From contig NC_087197.1 in NCBI RefSeq assembly GCF_035594125.1, positions 5,419,852 to 5,483,851 on the forward strand: a DNA stretch of 64,000 nt, written 5' to 3'. Both the position numbers and the translations under genes were made by a program. This DNA comes from Scylla paramamosain (taxonomy: Eukaryota > Arthropoda > Malacostraca > Decapoda > Portunidae). The notes beneath the pieces are model-generated. The model had not been told where the DNA came from. It was given only the letters and a program-made list of their open reading frames with translations, and ran no database searches. This document shows positions 47,978 to 59,284 of the stretch, piece by piece (positions within the stretch are counted from its first letter, which is position 1; every line of letters begins with the position of its first letter).

Positions 47978-50900
47978 GGTAGGAGGAGGCAGTAAACACC
48001 TGCTGAAACGATAATTACTCCCAATGAGGTCTAAAGCACTGTTCAGGAGGTGCTGTGAACTTATCATTAAACCCAGCTGTGACTTCACTGAACGTTTCCC
48101 TTTGTGTCTCACAACACAAGGGGGCAGTCATAGCCTGCCCTCTAAAGACAACTCTCTTCCTCCACACAAAACTACAAGCACACACACCCCTTCACACACA
48201 CACACACACCCTTCACTCAAAAATTTAAAAATGATCATGGCGACTCCAACACCAGCCTCGGAGTCCTCATCTGGGGAGGGGACCATAAATGTTCCCAGGT
48301 CGGACTGCCTTTTTGTCAACTACCCTAAGTGTCTTGACATCCCCTTCAACTTTTTCTTCATTAACTTCTGCAACATTCACGGTCTAAGATCTAATTTTCA
48401 ATCTGTAGAACACCACCTCTCCTCTTTTAAGCTTCCTCTTCTTTTCCTCACTGAAACTCAGATGTCTGAGGCAACTGACAGTAGCCCCTTTTCTGTTCCC
48501 TCCTACTTTCTCTATCCTCATTTTCGATCCAAAGCTGGATGTTGAGTTTATGTGAGCATTGACTTAACCTGCTCTCGTGCCCACGCTCTTGAATATTCCG
48601 AGTTTTCCACCATCTGGCTACGACTACAGAGTCACTCTCAAACTAAATTTATCTGTGCTGTATACCTCTCACCTAACTCCTCTGACTATAAGAAGCATAT
48701 TCTGACCTCTTCCCTTTTGCAGAGATCTCCATTGTTGGAGACTTCAATTTTCACCACCAGCTTTGGCTTCCCTCTCCCTTCACTGATCATCCTGGTGAAC
48801 TAGCCTTCAACTTTGCTATCCTCCACGACCTAGAGCGATTGGTGCAATACCCTATTCGTATTCCTGACTGTCTTGGAGATACGCCCAACATTCTTGACCT
48901 TTTCCTGACCTCTAATCCTTCTGCTTATGCTGTCACCCTTTCTACTCCGTTGGGCTCCTCCGATCACAATCTCATATCTGTATCTTGTCCTATCACTCCA
49001 ATCCCTCCACAGGATTCCCTTAAGCGAAGGTGCCTCTGGCGTTTTGCCTCTGCTAGTTGGGTGGACCTGAGGAGGTATTTTGCTGATTTTCCTTGGAATG
49101 ACTACTGCTTCCGTGTCAGAGACCCGTCTTTGTGTGCTGAGCGCATAACAGAGGTGATAGTGTCTGGCATGGAGACGTACATTCCTCACTCTTTTTCTCG
49201 AAAAAAACCTTCCAAACCTAGGTTTAACACAGCTTGTTCTCGTGCTATACATGATAGAGAGGTGGCCCACAAAAGGTATTTAAGCCTTCCATCACCAGAA
49301 TCTCATGCACTTTATATTTCTGCCCGGAACCATGCCAAATCTGTTCTCCAACTAGCCAAAAACTCCTTTATTAACAGAAAGTGTCAAAAATCTTTCAAGA
49401 TCTAACTCCCCTCGTGACTTCTGTCATCTAGCCAAAAACATCTCCAATAACTTTGCTTCTTCTTCTTTCCCTCCTTTATTTCAACCAGATGGCACCACTG
49501 CTATCACATCTATTTCTAAAGCTGAACTCTTTGCTCAAACCTTTGCTAAAAACTCTACCTTGGATGATTCTGGGCTTGTTCCTCCCTCTCCTCCACCCTC
49601 TGACTACTTCATGCTACCTATTAAAATTCTTCGAAATGATGTTTTCCATGCCCTCGCTGGCCTAAACCCTCGGAAGGCTTTTAGACCTGATGGGGTCCCT
49701 CCTATTGTTCTCCGAAACTGCGCCTCCGTGCTTGCACCTTGCCTAGTCAAACTCTTTCAACTTTGTCTGTCAACATCTATCTATCCTTGATGGAAGTTTG
49801 CCTACATTCAGCCTGTTCCTTAGAAGGGTGACCGTTCTAATCCCTCAAACTACCGTCCTATTGCTTTAATTTCCTGCCTATCTAAAGTTTTTTAATCTCT
49901 CCTCAACAGGAAGATTCTTAACATTTATCACTTCACAACCTTCTGTCTGATCGCCAGTATGGGTTCCGTCAAGGCCGCTCTACTGGTGATCTTCCGGCCT
50001 TCCTTACTGAGTCTTGGTCATCCTCTTTTAGATGATTTTGGTGAAACTTTTGCTGATGCCTTGGACATATCAAAAGCTTTTGATAGAGTCTGGCACAAAG
50101 CTTTGATTTCTATCCTTCTCTCTGTAACTTCATCTCAAGTTACCTTTCTGACCGTTCTATTGCTGCTGTGGTAGACGGTCACTGTTCCTGTCCTAAATCT
50201 ATTAACAGTGGTGTTCCTCAGGGTTCTGTCCTGTCATCCACTCTTCTTATTATTCATCAATGATCTTCTAAACCAAACTTCTTGGCCTATCCACTCCTAC
50301 GCTGATGATACCACCCTGCACTTTTCTGCGTCTTTGTATAGACGTCCAACCCTTCAGGAAGTAGACATATCACGCAGGGAAGCCACAGAACGCCTGACTT
50401 CTGATCTTTCTAAAATTTGTGATTGGGGCAGAGCAAACTTGGTATTGTTCAATGTCTCAAAAACTTAATTCCTCCATCTATCAACTATCCCTTCTTCATG
50501 CTTCACATGTCTGGGGGGTTCTACTCATATTGCTCTTCTAGACAGGGTGGAATCAAGACAAGACATCAACTCCTCTCCTCTAACTGATTGTCTTCAGCCT
50601 CTTTCTCACCGCCGCAATGTTGCATCTCTAGCTGTCTTCTACCGCTATTATCATGCTAACTGCTTTTCTGATCTTGCTAACTGCATGCCTCCCCTCCTCC
50701 CGCGGCCTCGCTTCTTTCTCTCACCCCTATTCTGTCCATCTCTCTAACGCAAGAGTTAACCAGTATTCTCGATCATTCATCCCTTTCTCTGGTAAACTCT
50801 GGAATTCCCTGCCTGCTTCTGTATTTTCACTTCCTATGACTTAAATTCCTTCAAGAGGGAGGTTTCAAGACACTTATCCATCAATTTTTGACTACCGCTT

Positions 50901-50996
50901 TTTACCCTTTTATGGGACTGGCATTTCAGTGGGCTTTTCTTTTTATTGGATTTTTGTTGCCATTGGCCAGTGTCCCTCCTACATGAAAAAAAAAAG
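47978..50996 (+). mobile_element. LINE family A, full-length but inactivated
   Basis: The 5' UTR starts GGTAGGAGGAGGCAG. The ORF begins at 48231 or 48237 (MIMATPTPASESSSGEG) and leads into the endonuclease ([33 protein letters not shown]), a linker ([19 protein letters not shown]), RT (NPRKAFRPDGVPP, SCLSKVF, ALDISKAFDRVWHKAL, GVPQGSVLS, HSYADDTTLHF near 50300) and the tail to poly(A). Defects: stop at about 48545, deletion near 48695, stop near 49792, and a deletion of about 200 bp near 50487. No ORF1 precedes the endonuclease ORF. It is the best template for the family together with the 2.4-kb copy, and it sits inside a 19-bp minisatellite. Confidence 0.92.
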
Positions 50997-51121
50997 GTCA
51001 CGGCTTTCAGTTCAGGTCACGGCTTTCAGTTCTCGTCACGGCTTTCAGTTCTGGTCACGGGTTTCAGTTCCGGTCACGGGTTTCAGTTCCGGTCACTGCT
51101 TTCAGTTCAGGTCACGGCTTC
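50997..51121. repeat. 19-bp minisatellite, right part (about 6.5 units)
   Basis: Units start at 50997, 51016, 51035, 51054, 51073, 51092 and 51111 (GGTCACGGCTTTCAGTTCA with variants). The junction of several units gives TTCAGGTCA, containing AGGTCA. Confidence 0.92.
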
Positions 51122-51845
51122 CTTGTGTGCGGACGTTCATGACTGTTAGTATGTGAGAGGGTGTTGAGGCTTGTCGCTGTGGAAGACGAGATCTTGCGAG
51201 AGGTCTCTCTCTCCTGTGGAGGCTGAGGGCCAGCAGAAAGCTTCTTTTGGTGATGGTAGTAGTGTTTGAAGATGATGCAATTGCTTCTTAGTAGGACTGC
51301 ATCGTTAGAGAGTGCAGTTAAAGAGTCTGACGGAGGAAAATCGACATCTCCGTTTCAAGACTCAGACAGCAGACGCCTTGCCTAGTAAGGCGTCTGTTTC
51401 AGAAGAGGAGTGGAGGGAGGTGTCCAGCGCTGGATTTCATTTTTGGCTCAGGAAGGCACCGCAACAGGGAGCGGAGTTGGGAAACTCCTTGAAGGCGCTC
51501 TCTGGGGTTGAGGAGGTGTTTAGAATTCTGCCGAGGCGGTCAGCACACGGCATTCCAGGGCCATTGCACTGTAGCTAGGAGAGGGAAAAGGCAACTAGTG
51601 TCAGGCACAAGGGTAAAGTAGGGCAGATACGAATAACAGGGGTAACAATGGGGAGCAGAGTAAGGGTGAGTTCAAGATGTTTGATATAAACTGCAGGAGT
51701 ATCAGAAACAAAACTGATCTATTGAGCGGGACAGCCAACACAGAAAACTTAGTCATCATAGGATTGTCAGAAACATGGGTAGACTTAGCAGAGAAACACC
51801 TACAGCAAAAAAACAGAGATAGACATGTATTATCCCAGCTGCCAT
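51122..51845 (+). mobile_element. LINE family B, 5' region, ORF1 remnant and start of endonuclease
   Basis: Leader, then an open stretch (51312-51578) with LTEENRHLRFKTQTAD and SEEEWREVSSAG, a coiled-coil-like ORF1 remnant. Then comes the endonuclease start MFDINCRSIRNKTDLLSG...VIIGLSETWVD (51677-51790). The element continues at 52378 after a LINE A insertion. Family-B identity rests on GGGVALYVKDT beyond the insertion. Confidence 0.7.
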
Positions 51846-52377
51846 TTTTTTTTTTTTTTTTATGTAGGAAGGATACTGGCCAAGGGAAACAAAAATCCAA
51901 TAAAAAAAATGCCCACTGAAATGCCAATCCCATAAAAGGGTCAAAGCAGTGGTCAAAAATTGATGAATAAGTGTCTTGAAACCTCCCTCTTGAAGGAATT
52001 CAAGTCATAGGAAGGTGGAAATACAGAAGCAGGCAGGGAGTTCCAGAGTTTACCAGAGAAAGGGATGAATGATTGAGAATACTGGTTAACTCTTGCGTTA
52101 GAGAGGTGGACAGAATAGGGGTGAGAGAAAGAAGAAAGTCTTGTGCAGCGAGGCCGCGGGAGGAAGGGAGGCATGCAGTTAGCAAGATCAGAAGAGCAGT
52201 TAGCATGAAAATAGCAGTAGAGGACAGCTAGAGATGCAACATTGCGGCGGTGAGAGAGAGGCTGAAGACAGTCAGTTAGAGGAGAGGAGTTGATGAGACG
52301 AAAAGCTTTTGATTCCACCCTGTCTAGAAGAGCGGTATGAGTGGAACCCCCCCCAGACATGTGAAGCATACTCCATA
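51846..52377 (-). mobile_element. LINE family A, 5'-truncated, inserted in LINE B
   Basis: Poly(T) at 51846-51861, 3' UTR, and the C-terminal tail (DRVESKAFRLINSSPLTDCL to FIPFSGKLWNSLPASVFPPS) in an unbroken frame of about 138 codons. It ends inside MEYASHVWG-type sequence. The unbroken tail and low divergence suggest this is one of the younger A copies. Confidence 0.92.
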
Positions 52378-54235
52378 TACCACTATCCTACAGATACTTT
52401 AGGTAGGAAGGGTGGTGGTGTGGCTCTGTATGTCAAGGATACGATAAACTTTAATGTAAATAATACCATAAAAATATTGGAATGTAGAGTCGATATGGGT
52501 TGAAGTAGAGTTAGGTAAGGATAAGATAGTGTAGGTGTTATATACAGATCGCTAGATCTAGGCAGTGACGCAAGTGTTCCAGTAAAGCAGGAAATTCAGA
52601 ATGCAGCAAGAAACAGAAATGTATGATATATGATGTATCATGTGGAACCTTAATTACATAAATATAAAGTGGGATAATATGATATGAGATAGCATAATTT
52701 TTGGAGGTTATTCAAGATTGCTTCATGAAACAAGAAATCACCGAATCTACAAGAGGATAATATTTTAGACTTGGTTTAAAGAAAATAATAAAAATTTAAT
52801 CTCTGGAATAGAGGTGAGTGAACAGCTGGGGACCTCAGATCACAGGGAGGTTAAGTTTGAGGCCACAAACACCTTAAGTGCTTTGGACGCTAATTTTAAG
52901 CATTTTGCAGTACAGGAAATTCACAAGGATCAGGAATATTTTATGCCATATAAAGTACTAGTAAAAAAAAAAAAAAAAAAAACTGATGACAGCAAGTCTT
53001 AGGAGGGAGACATGTTACAAAAAGTGTATCTATAAGGTGAGGTAGAGGTTACAGGACAATATACGAAACTACAGCTAAGAGCATGAAGAAAATGTAACTA
53101 CGAAATTAAGATAGCGAACAAGTTATGTAAAAAATAACCCAAAGTTATTTTTTCAGTTATAGGCAAGATAGGCAAAAAATAGGCCCTTTAAAGAAATCAA
53201 TTGAAGAAATTATAGATAGTGAAGAGGAAATTAAAAATTTTTTCCCTCAGTATTTTCCCAAGAAGACACGAGAGTGATAGCGCTGGTAGAACAGGTTTTT
53301 AGGGAACAGAAAATGGACAAAATTAGGGATATCGTCCTAACTAAGGACAATGTCATTAAGGAGGTAAATTAAAAACGAGTAAATCCTCAGTGCTAGATGA
53401 CGCCTTCCCTAGAGCACTGGAGGAGTGCAAGGCTGTGCTTAATTAGCGAACCTATCGCAGAGGTATTTAGGGAATCATTAGACAAGATTACCTAAGCTAT
53501 GGAGGCAGGCAAAAGTAGTATCTATTTATAAGAAAGAGGATAAGTCAGAGTTGCAACTATCTCCCCATTAGTTTAATATGTGCGGTATGCAAGTTGCTGG
53601 AAACCATCATAGCTAGAGAAATCACAGAACACCTAGACAAACACCAGCTAATCAATGAGAGTCAGCTTGGATTTAGGAAAGGTAAATATTTTCTTACAAA
53701 CCTATTAGGGCTTTATAGAAGAGTAATAGAAGCCGTATATAGCAACGATAACTATGGTATAATTTATATAGACCAGTAAGGCATTCGACAGGGTACCTCA
53801 TTGGAGACTATTAGATAAAATAAAGGCTCACGGTGTTGAACTGAAAGTTCTGAGCTGGATCAGGGCGTGGCTTAACTTTAGGGAACATAGGAAGCAGGTA
53901 AAAGGTGTTAGGGGGGCTAATTATTAGCAGAATGCCACAAGGATCAGTAATGCGTCACTATTGTTCTTAATTCACATAAAAGACTTAGATACGAGGATTA
54001 GGAGTGATATAAATTAATTTGCTGATGACACAAAGGTAGGTAGAAAAATTAAAACAAACCAGGATGGCAGGGAGCTGCAGGAGGATCTGGACAGGTTGTA
54101 TGAATGATCATTAAAGTGGTAAATGAGGTTTATATAATAAACAAATGTAAGGTCTTGAGTGTAGGCAGAAGAACAGTAGATAACATCTTTGATATCAGCC
54201 TATGTAGGACCTGTAAAACGCCTGGATAAACGATT
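52378..54235 (+). mobile_element. LINE family B, endonuclease to RT
   Basis: YHYPTDTLGRKGGGVALYVKDTINFN, SEQLGTSDHREV (endonuclease end), a linker with many stops, then RT: REITEHLDKHQLINESQLGF, YGIIYIDQ with KAFDRVPHWRLL shifted by one base, FADDTKVGRKI and INKCKVLSVGR-like. It is interrupted at about 54235 by the satellite-bearing element and resumes at 57663. Confidence 0.8.
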
Positions 54236-54401
54236 GACGAGCGAAGCGGTCACTAACCTAAAATAAACTAAACTAACCTAAAATAAATAAACTAACATAA
54301 GCCTAAAATAACTTAGTCATTTATATATAATAATAATAAAATAATGAAAAAGTGGAAGCAATCCACAAATCGCGAATTGCGCTAATATTCAAATCACTCT
54401 A

Positions 54402-57014
54402 GCTAGTTGCTAGAGCTAGTTGCTAGAGCTAGTTGCTAGAGCTAGTTGCTAGAGCTAGTTACTACAGCTAGTTGCTAGAGCTAGTTACTACAGCTAGTTG
54501 CTAGAGCTAGTTGCTAGAGCTAGTTACTACAGCTAGTTGCTAGAGCTAGTTGCTAGAGCTAGTTGCTAGAGCTAGTTACTACAGCTAGTTGCTAGAGCTA
54601 GTTACTACAGCTAGTTGCTAGAGCTAGTTGCTAGAGCTAGTTGCTAGAGCTAGTTACTACAGCTAGTTGCTAGAGCTAGTTGCTAGAGCTAGTTACTACA
54701 GCTAGTTGCTAGAGCTAGTTGCTAGAGCTAGTTGCTAGAGCTAGTTACTACAGCTAGTTGCTAGAGCTAGTTGCTAGAGCTAGTTACTACAGCTAGTTGC
54801 TAGAGCTAGTTGCTAGAGCTAGTTACTACAGCTAGTTGCTAGAGCTAGTTGCTAGAGCTAGTTGCTAGAGCTAGTTGCTAGAGCTAGTTACTACAGCTAG
54901 TTGCTAGAGCTAGTTGCTAGAGCTAGTTGCTAGAGCTAGTTACTACAGCTAGTTGCTAGAGCTAGTTGCTAGAGCTAGTTACTACAGCTAGTTGCTAGAG
55001 CTAGTTGCTAGAGCTAGTTGCTAGAGCTAGTTACTACAGCTAGTTGCTAGAGCTAGTTGCTAGAGCTAGTTACTACAGCTAGTTGCTAGAGCTAGTTGCT
55101 AGAGCTAGTTACTACAGCTAGTTGCTAGAGCTAGTTACTACAGCTAGTTGCTAGAGCTAGTTGCTAGAGCTAGTTGCTAGAGCTAGTTACTACAGCTAGT
55201 TGCTAGAGCTAGTTGCTAGAGCTAGTTACTACAGCTAGTTGCTAGAGCTAGTTACTACAGCTAGTTGCTAGAGCTAGTTGCTAGAGCTAGTTGCTAGAGC
55301 TAGTTACTACAGCTAGTTGCTAGAGCTAGTTGCTAGAGCTAGTTGCTAGAGCTAGTTGCTAGAGCTAGTTACTACAGCTAGTTGCTAGAGCTAGTTGCTA
55401 GAGCTAGTTGCTAGAGCTAGTTGCTAGAGCTAGTTACTACAGCTAGTTGCTATAGAGCTAGTTGCTAGAGCTAGTTGCTAGAGCTAGTTGCTAGAGCTAG
55501 TTGCTAGAGCTAGTTACTACAGCTAGTTGCTAGAGCTAGTTGCTAGAGCTAGTTGCTAGAGCTAGTTACTACAGCTAGTTGCTAGAGCTAGTTGCTAGAG
55601 CTAGTTGCTAGAGCTAGTTACTACAGCTAGTTGCTAGAGCTAGTTGCTAGAGCTAGTTGCTAGAGCTAGTTGCTAGAGGTAGTTGCTAGAGCTAGTTACT
55701 ACAGCTAGTTGCTAGAGCTAGTTGCTAGAGCTAGTTGCTAGAGCTAGTTGCTAGAGCTAGTTACTACAGCTAGTTGCTAGAGCTAGTTGCTAGAGCTAGT
55801 TACTACAGCTAGTTGCTAGAGCTAGTTGCTAGAGCTAGTTGCTAGAGCTAGTTACTACAGCTAGTTGCTAGAGCTAGTTGCTAGAGCTAGTTACTACAGC
55901 TAGTTGCTAGAGCTAGTTGCTAGAGCTAGTTGCTAGAGCTAGTTACTACAGCTAGTTGCTAGAGCTAGTTGCTAGAGCTAGTTACTACAGCTAGTTGCTA
56001 GAGCTAGTTGCTAGAGCTAGTTGCTAGAGCTAGTTACTACAGCTAGTTGCTAGAGCTAGTTGCTAGAGCTAGTTGCTAGAGCTAGTTACTACAGCTAGTT
56101 GCTAGAGCTAGTTGCTAGAGCTAGTTGCTAGAGCTAGTTGCTAGAGCTAGTTACTACAGCTAGTTGCTAGAGCTAGTTGCTAGAGCTAGTTGCTAGAGCT
56201 AGTTACTACAGCTAGTTGCTAGAGCTAGTTGCTAGAGCTAGTTACTACAGCTAGTTGCTAGAGCTAGTTGCTAGAGCTAGTTGCTAGAGCTAGTTACTAC
56301 AGCTAGTTGCTAGAGCTAGTTGCTAGTGCTAGTTACTACAGCTAGTTGCTAGAGCTAGTTGCTAGAGCTAGTTACTACAGCTAGTTGCTAGAGCTAGTTG
56401 CTAGAGCTAGTTACTACAGCTAGTTGCTAGAGCTAGTTGCTAGAGCTAGTTGCTAGAGCTAGTTGCTAGAGCTAGTTACTACAGCTAGTTGCTAGAGCTA
56501 GTTGCTAGAGCTAGTTACTACAGCTAGTTGCTAGAGCTAGTTGCTAGAGCTAGTTGCTAGAGCTAGTTGCTAGAGCTAGTTACTACAGCTAGTTGCTAGA
56601 GCTAGTTGCTAGAGCTAGTTACTACAGCTAGTTGCTAGAGCTAGTTGCTAGAGCTAGTTGCTAGAGCTAGTTGCTAGAGCTAGTTACTACAGCTAGTTGC
56701 TAGAGCTAGTTGCTAGAGCTAGTTGCTAGAGCTAGTTACTACAGCTAGTTGCTACAGCTAGTTGCTAGAGCTAGTTGCTAGAGCTAGTTACTAGAGCTAG
56801 TTGCTAGAGCTAGTTGCTAGAGCTAGTTGCTAGAGCTAGTTACTACAGCTAGTTGCTAGAGCTAGTTGCTAGAGCTAGTTGCTAGAGCTAGTTGCTACAG
56901 CTAGTTGCTAGAGCTAGTTGCTACAGCTAGTTGCTAGAGCTAGTTGCTAGAGCTAGTTGCTAGAGCTAGTTGCTACAGCTAGTTGCTAGAGCTAGTTGCT
57001 AGAGCTAGTTACTA
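54402..57014. repeat. 13-bp satellite, about 200 units, two variant monomers
   Basis: Type 1 monomer GCTAGTTGCTAGA and type 2 monomer GCTAGTTACTACA differ at positions 8 and 12. Type 2 monomers stand alone between runs of one to about five type 1 units; I found no two adjacent. Over most of the array the two differences always occur together; mixed units (GCTAGTTGCTACA, GCTAGTTACTAGA) appear only from about 56750 onward. Because 13 is not a multiple of three, every frame meets a TAG, so it cannot be coding. Confidence 0.97.
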
Positions 57015-57016
57015 AT

Positions 57017-57560
57017 TGCTAGTTTGCGAGAGCGGAATGATTGTGGAACATTCCGTTGAACAGGAAATCTCATTATGCATTCAGTGATATGTTTCTGCTC
57101 TTGTTAAGACAAACAAAAATTGATGAACATTGCTGAAAATTAAGGTTATTTATACAATCGCATTTTCGACACTACCATACATTTTTCAAGTTACCCATTG
57201 AATTCACTCAATAGAAGAGATGAAAGATACATCGTGTTGAAGTGATAGAATTTCGTTACAATCGGCTAATATACCGATCGCTCTAGCTAAAAACTTTGTA
57301 AGAGCCGAACAGTTGTGGTACATACCACTGGATAGGAGATTTCGTTGTGCGTGCAGTAGTATGTACGAGGCCTCGTTGTGACAAAAGTAAGTTGGTGAAA
57401 TTGCAGAAAACTGAGGATCACTTTACAAAATACTGCTTTCAATACTATTCTTATTTTTGGAAGTTAGCAATTGACTTCAAACAATAGAAGAAACTAAAAC
57501 TATATGATATAAAAATTAATAGAGCTGTGCTATTATATGGTGCTAATTTCGTTAAGATCT
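57017..57560. repeat. Diverged tandem duplication, about 265-bp unit
   Basis: The unit at about 57024-57288 and the unit at about 57289-57560 align throughout (AGCGGAATGATTGTGGAACA with AGCCGAACAGTTGTGGTACA; TTGATGAACATTGCTGAAAA with TTGGTGAAATTGCAGAAAAC). The second starts CGCTCTAGCTA, like the CACTCTAGCTA from which the satellite begins at 54394. Confidence 0.75.
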
Positions 57561-57662
57561 GTCGTGTAGTTCCGGAGACATTAGCGTTTGAATAGCGTTA
57601 CAGTCGGGCCAGGCCGCTCAAAATGTAATTCCAACCTTAAAAGTAAACTTCCCCTCGCTCGT

Positions 57663-58245
57663 AGCAAAAAGTGAGTGACTTGGGAGTTCAGGTAATGTCA
57701 GATCTTAGGTGAAGGGAACAGTCTGTGTCAGTCAGAAAAACAAAAAAAAGAAAAATACAATAGTAGGATTTATCAGTAGAAGCGTAACAAACAGAAGTGC
57801 AGAGGTTGTTCTGACAAAGTTATATTTAGCTTGGATATACCATCTGGACTGTGCAGAACGGATATGGACACCATACTATAGGAAAGACATACATACCTTA
57901 GAAGCAGTGCAGAAGAGGATGACTTAGATGATTCAGGGACTGAGAAGAATTCGGTGAAAAGATAAGCTAAAAAGGAATTAACAAAGGTGACATAATTGGT
58001 GTTTTCATAGCAAACAATCAGGACAGAACTCAAGCTAATGGATATAGGCTAAATAAGTTTCGGTTTAGGAAAGAGATTGGTAGGAACCGGTCCACAAGCA
58101 GAATGTGAATGATTGGAACAGACTTAGCAGCCATGTGTTCATCACCAACACGCTAGGTGGTTAGATGATTATATCGATAGGGTAGACAGGTGGACAATCG
58201 ACTTCCTGTAGCCTCCTTAATTTTTCTTATGTTGTGTTAAGAGGA
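57663..58245 (+). mobile_element. LINE family B, C-terminal part and 3' end
   Basis: It resumes with DLGVQVMSDLR (57679-57711), IVGFISRSVTNRSAEVVLTK, AERIWTPYYRKDIHTLEAVQ and NRFRFRKEIG-like, and ends with TTTTTCTTATGTTG near 58236. It corresponds to 32580-33249 of the other copy. Confidence 0.82.
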
Positions 58246-58699
58246 GAAGGAAAGGCATTTGTCAAATAAGAACTCCACTTGGTACAGTAAGGCTGCGTTT
58301 ACACCAAGCGAATCGATTCGATTCATGAAGAATCAACACGATTCATGATTCGTCTTGATACATCACACTAATAACTGTTTACACTAAGCGAATCGAGTAA
58401 ATTCAAACCATGCAGATTCATGGCGATTCAATGACCCGCCCGGGCGCAGTTTTACATCAGTCACGGCGATTCCACCAAGGAGTGAGCGTCATGTAAATCA
58501 TGTTCACACCAGGGAGCCGTCTGACATATGATCCTTGTGATCCTGTGCACCGAGAGGGGGATGTAGTCAACTCGACAAGCATTTTAAGATTGTTCTGTGT
58601 TCATTTAAAAAATAAATAAATAAGAAAAATCTCTGGATTGTTTATCAAATCTGGGATTTGTTTTGTTTTGATTAATTTATTGCGCCTCAATGGCATCAT

Positions 58700-59284
58700 T
58701 CCAATACAGAAAGTAAGTGTTTAACAATATTCTAATAGTCAGAAACCTAATATACAACAGTCAGCAGTACTTGGAAGAATGAAAGAACATAAGCAGAGAA
58801 AAAATGAGTCGCGTAGGGACTTTACGGACCATTAACAGATTAGGGACCATTAACAGCCACCAAGACGAGGGAACCGGACGAGGGCTTCACCTATATGCCG
58901 TGGTTCAGATGCTGACACACCTGTGCCACCGTCAGTCCTGGCAGTGCAGGTAGTAATGGTTCAGTGTGTTGTTTGGGGAGTGACACAGAGGGCAAGAGAA
59001 ATGAGGCACGTCTTCCACCCCGGCGACTTAAGTGATCACACTTGTTTGCAGTCCAAACGTAGCCTGGCAGCCACCACATTGTCTCCTGACCCGCAGACCA
59101 GCCGACGGTACTTTTGACGGTGGTGGCGGAACGTGTTGTGGTGCTGTATAGAGATACTGTTAGGCCTCTGGTGGTCCCGTATCAAATTAAGGAATGGGGA
59201 AAGGGAAGTCAGCAACCACCGAATCCAGGGAAACGTGCAAGGATGACGTCCATGTTGTCAACCATCAAGAGGTGGCGGCACACA
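58700..59284 (-). other. LINE C ORF2 C-terminal tail remnant and 3' UTR
   Basis: The minus strand shows GDNVVAARLRLDCKQV and SPGWKTCLISLALCVTPQTT, the Cys-containing tail after RNase H in I/jockey-type elements, in broken frames. The 3' UTR leads to the A-rich end at 58657. Confidence 0.55.

Larger units (their letters stand above)
54236..57662. mobile_element. Satellite-bearing non-autonomous element inside LINE B
   Basis: It lies between consecutive parts of one LINE-B reading frame (the RT thumb before, DLGVQVMSDLR after). Near the edges ACGAGCGAAGCGG (54237) and its imperfect inverse CCCCTCGCTCGT (57651-57662) form a short inverted repeat of about 12/13 bases. The interior has a degenerate CCTAA-rich start, the 13-bp satellite (54402-57014) and two diverged 265-bp repeats. 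No coding capacity. Short subterminal inverted repeats plus central tandem repeats recall Helitron-derived DINE/HINE elements; that class is inferred only. Confidence 0.55.

Noticed and set aside
54250..54320. CCTAA-rich stretch resembling arthropod TTAGG telomere repeats
   Set aside because: The units are irregular and short, inside a mobile element; no telomeric array is present.
54402..57014. Regular repeats resembling a CRISPR array
   Set aside because: The units are contiguous 13-mers without unique spacers, in eukaryotic DNA; it is a satellite.
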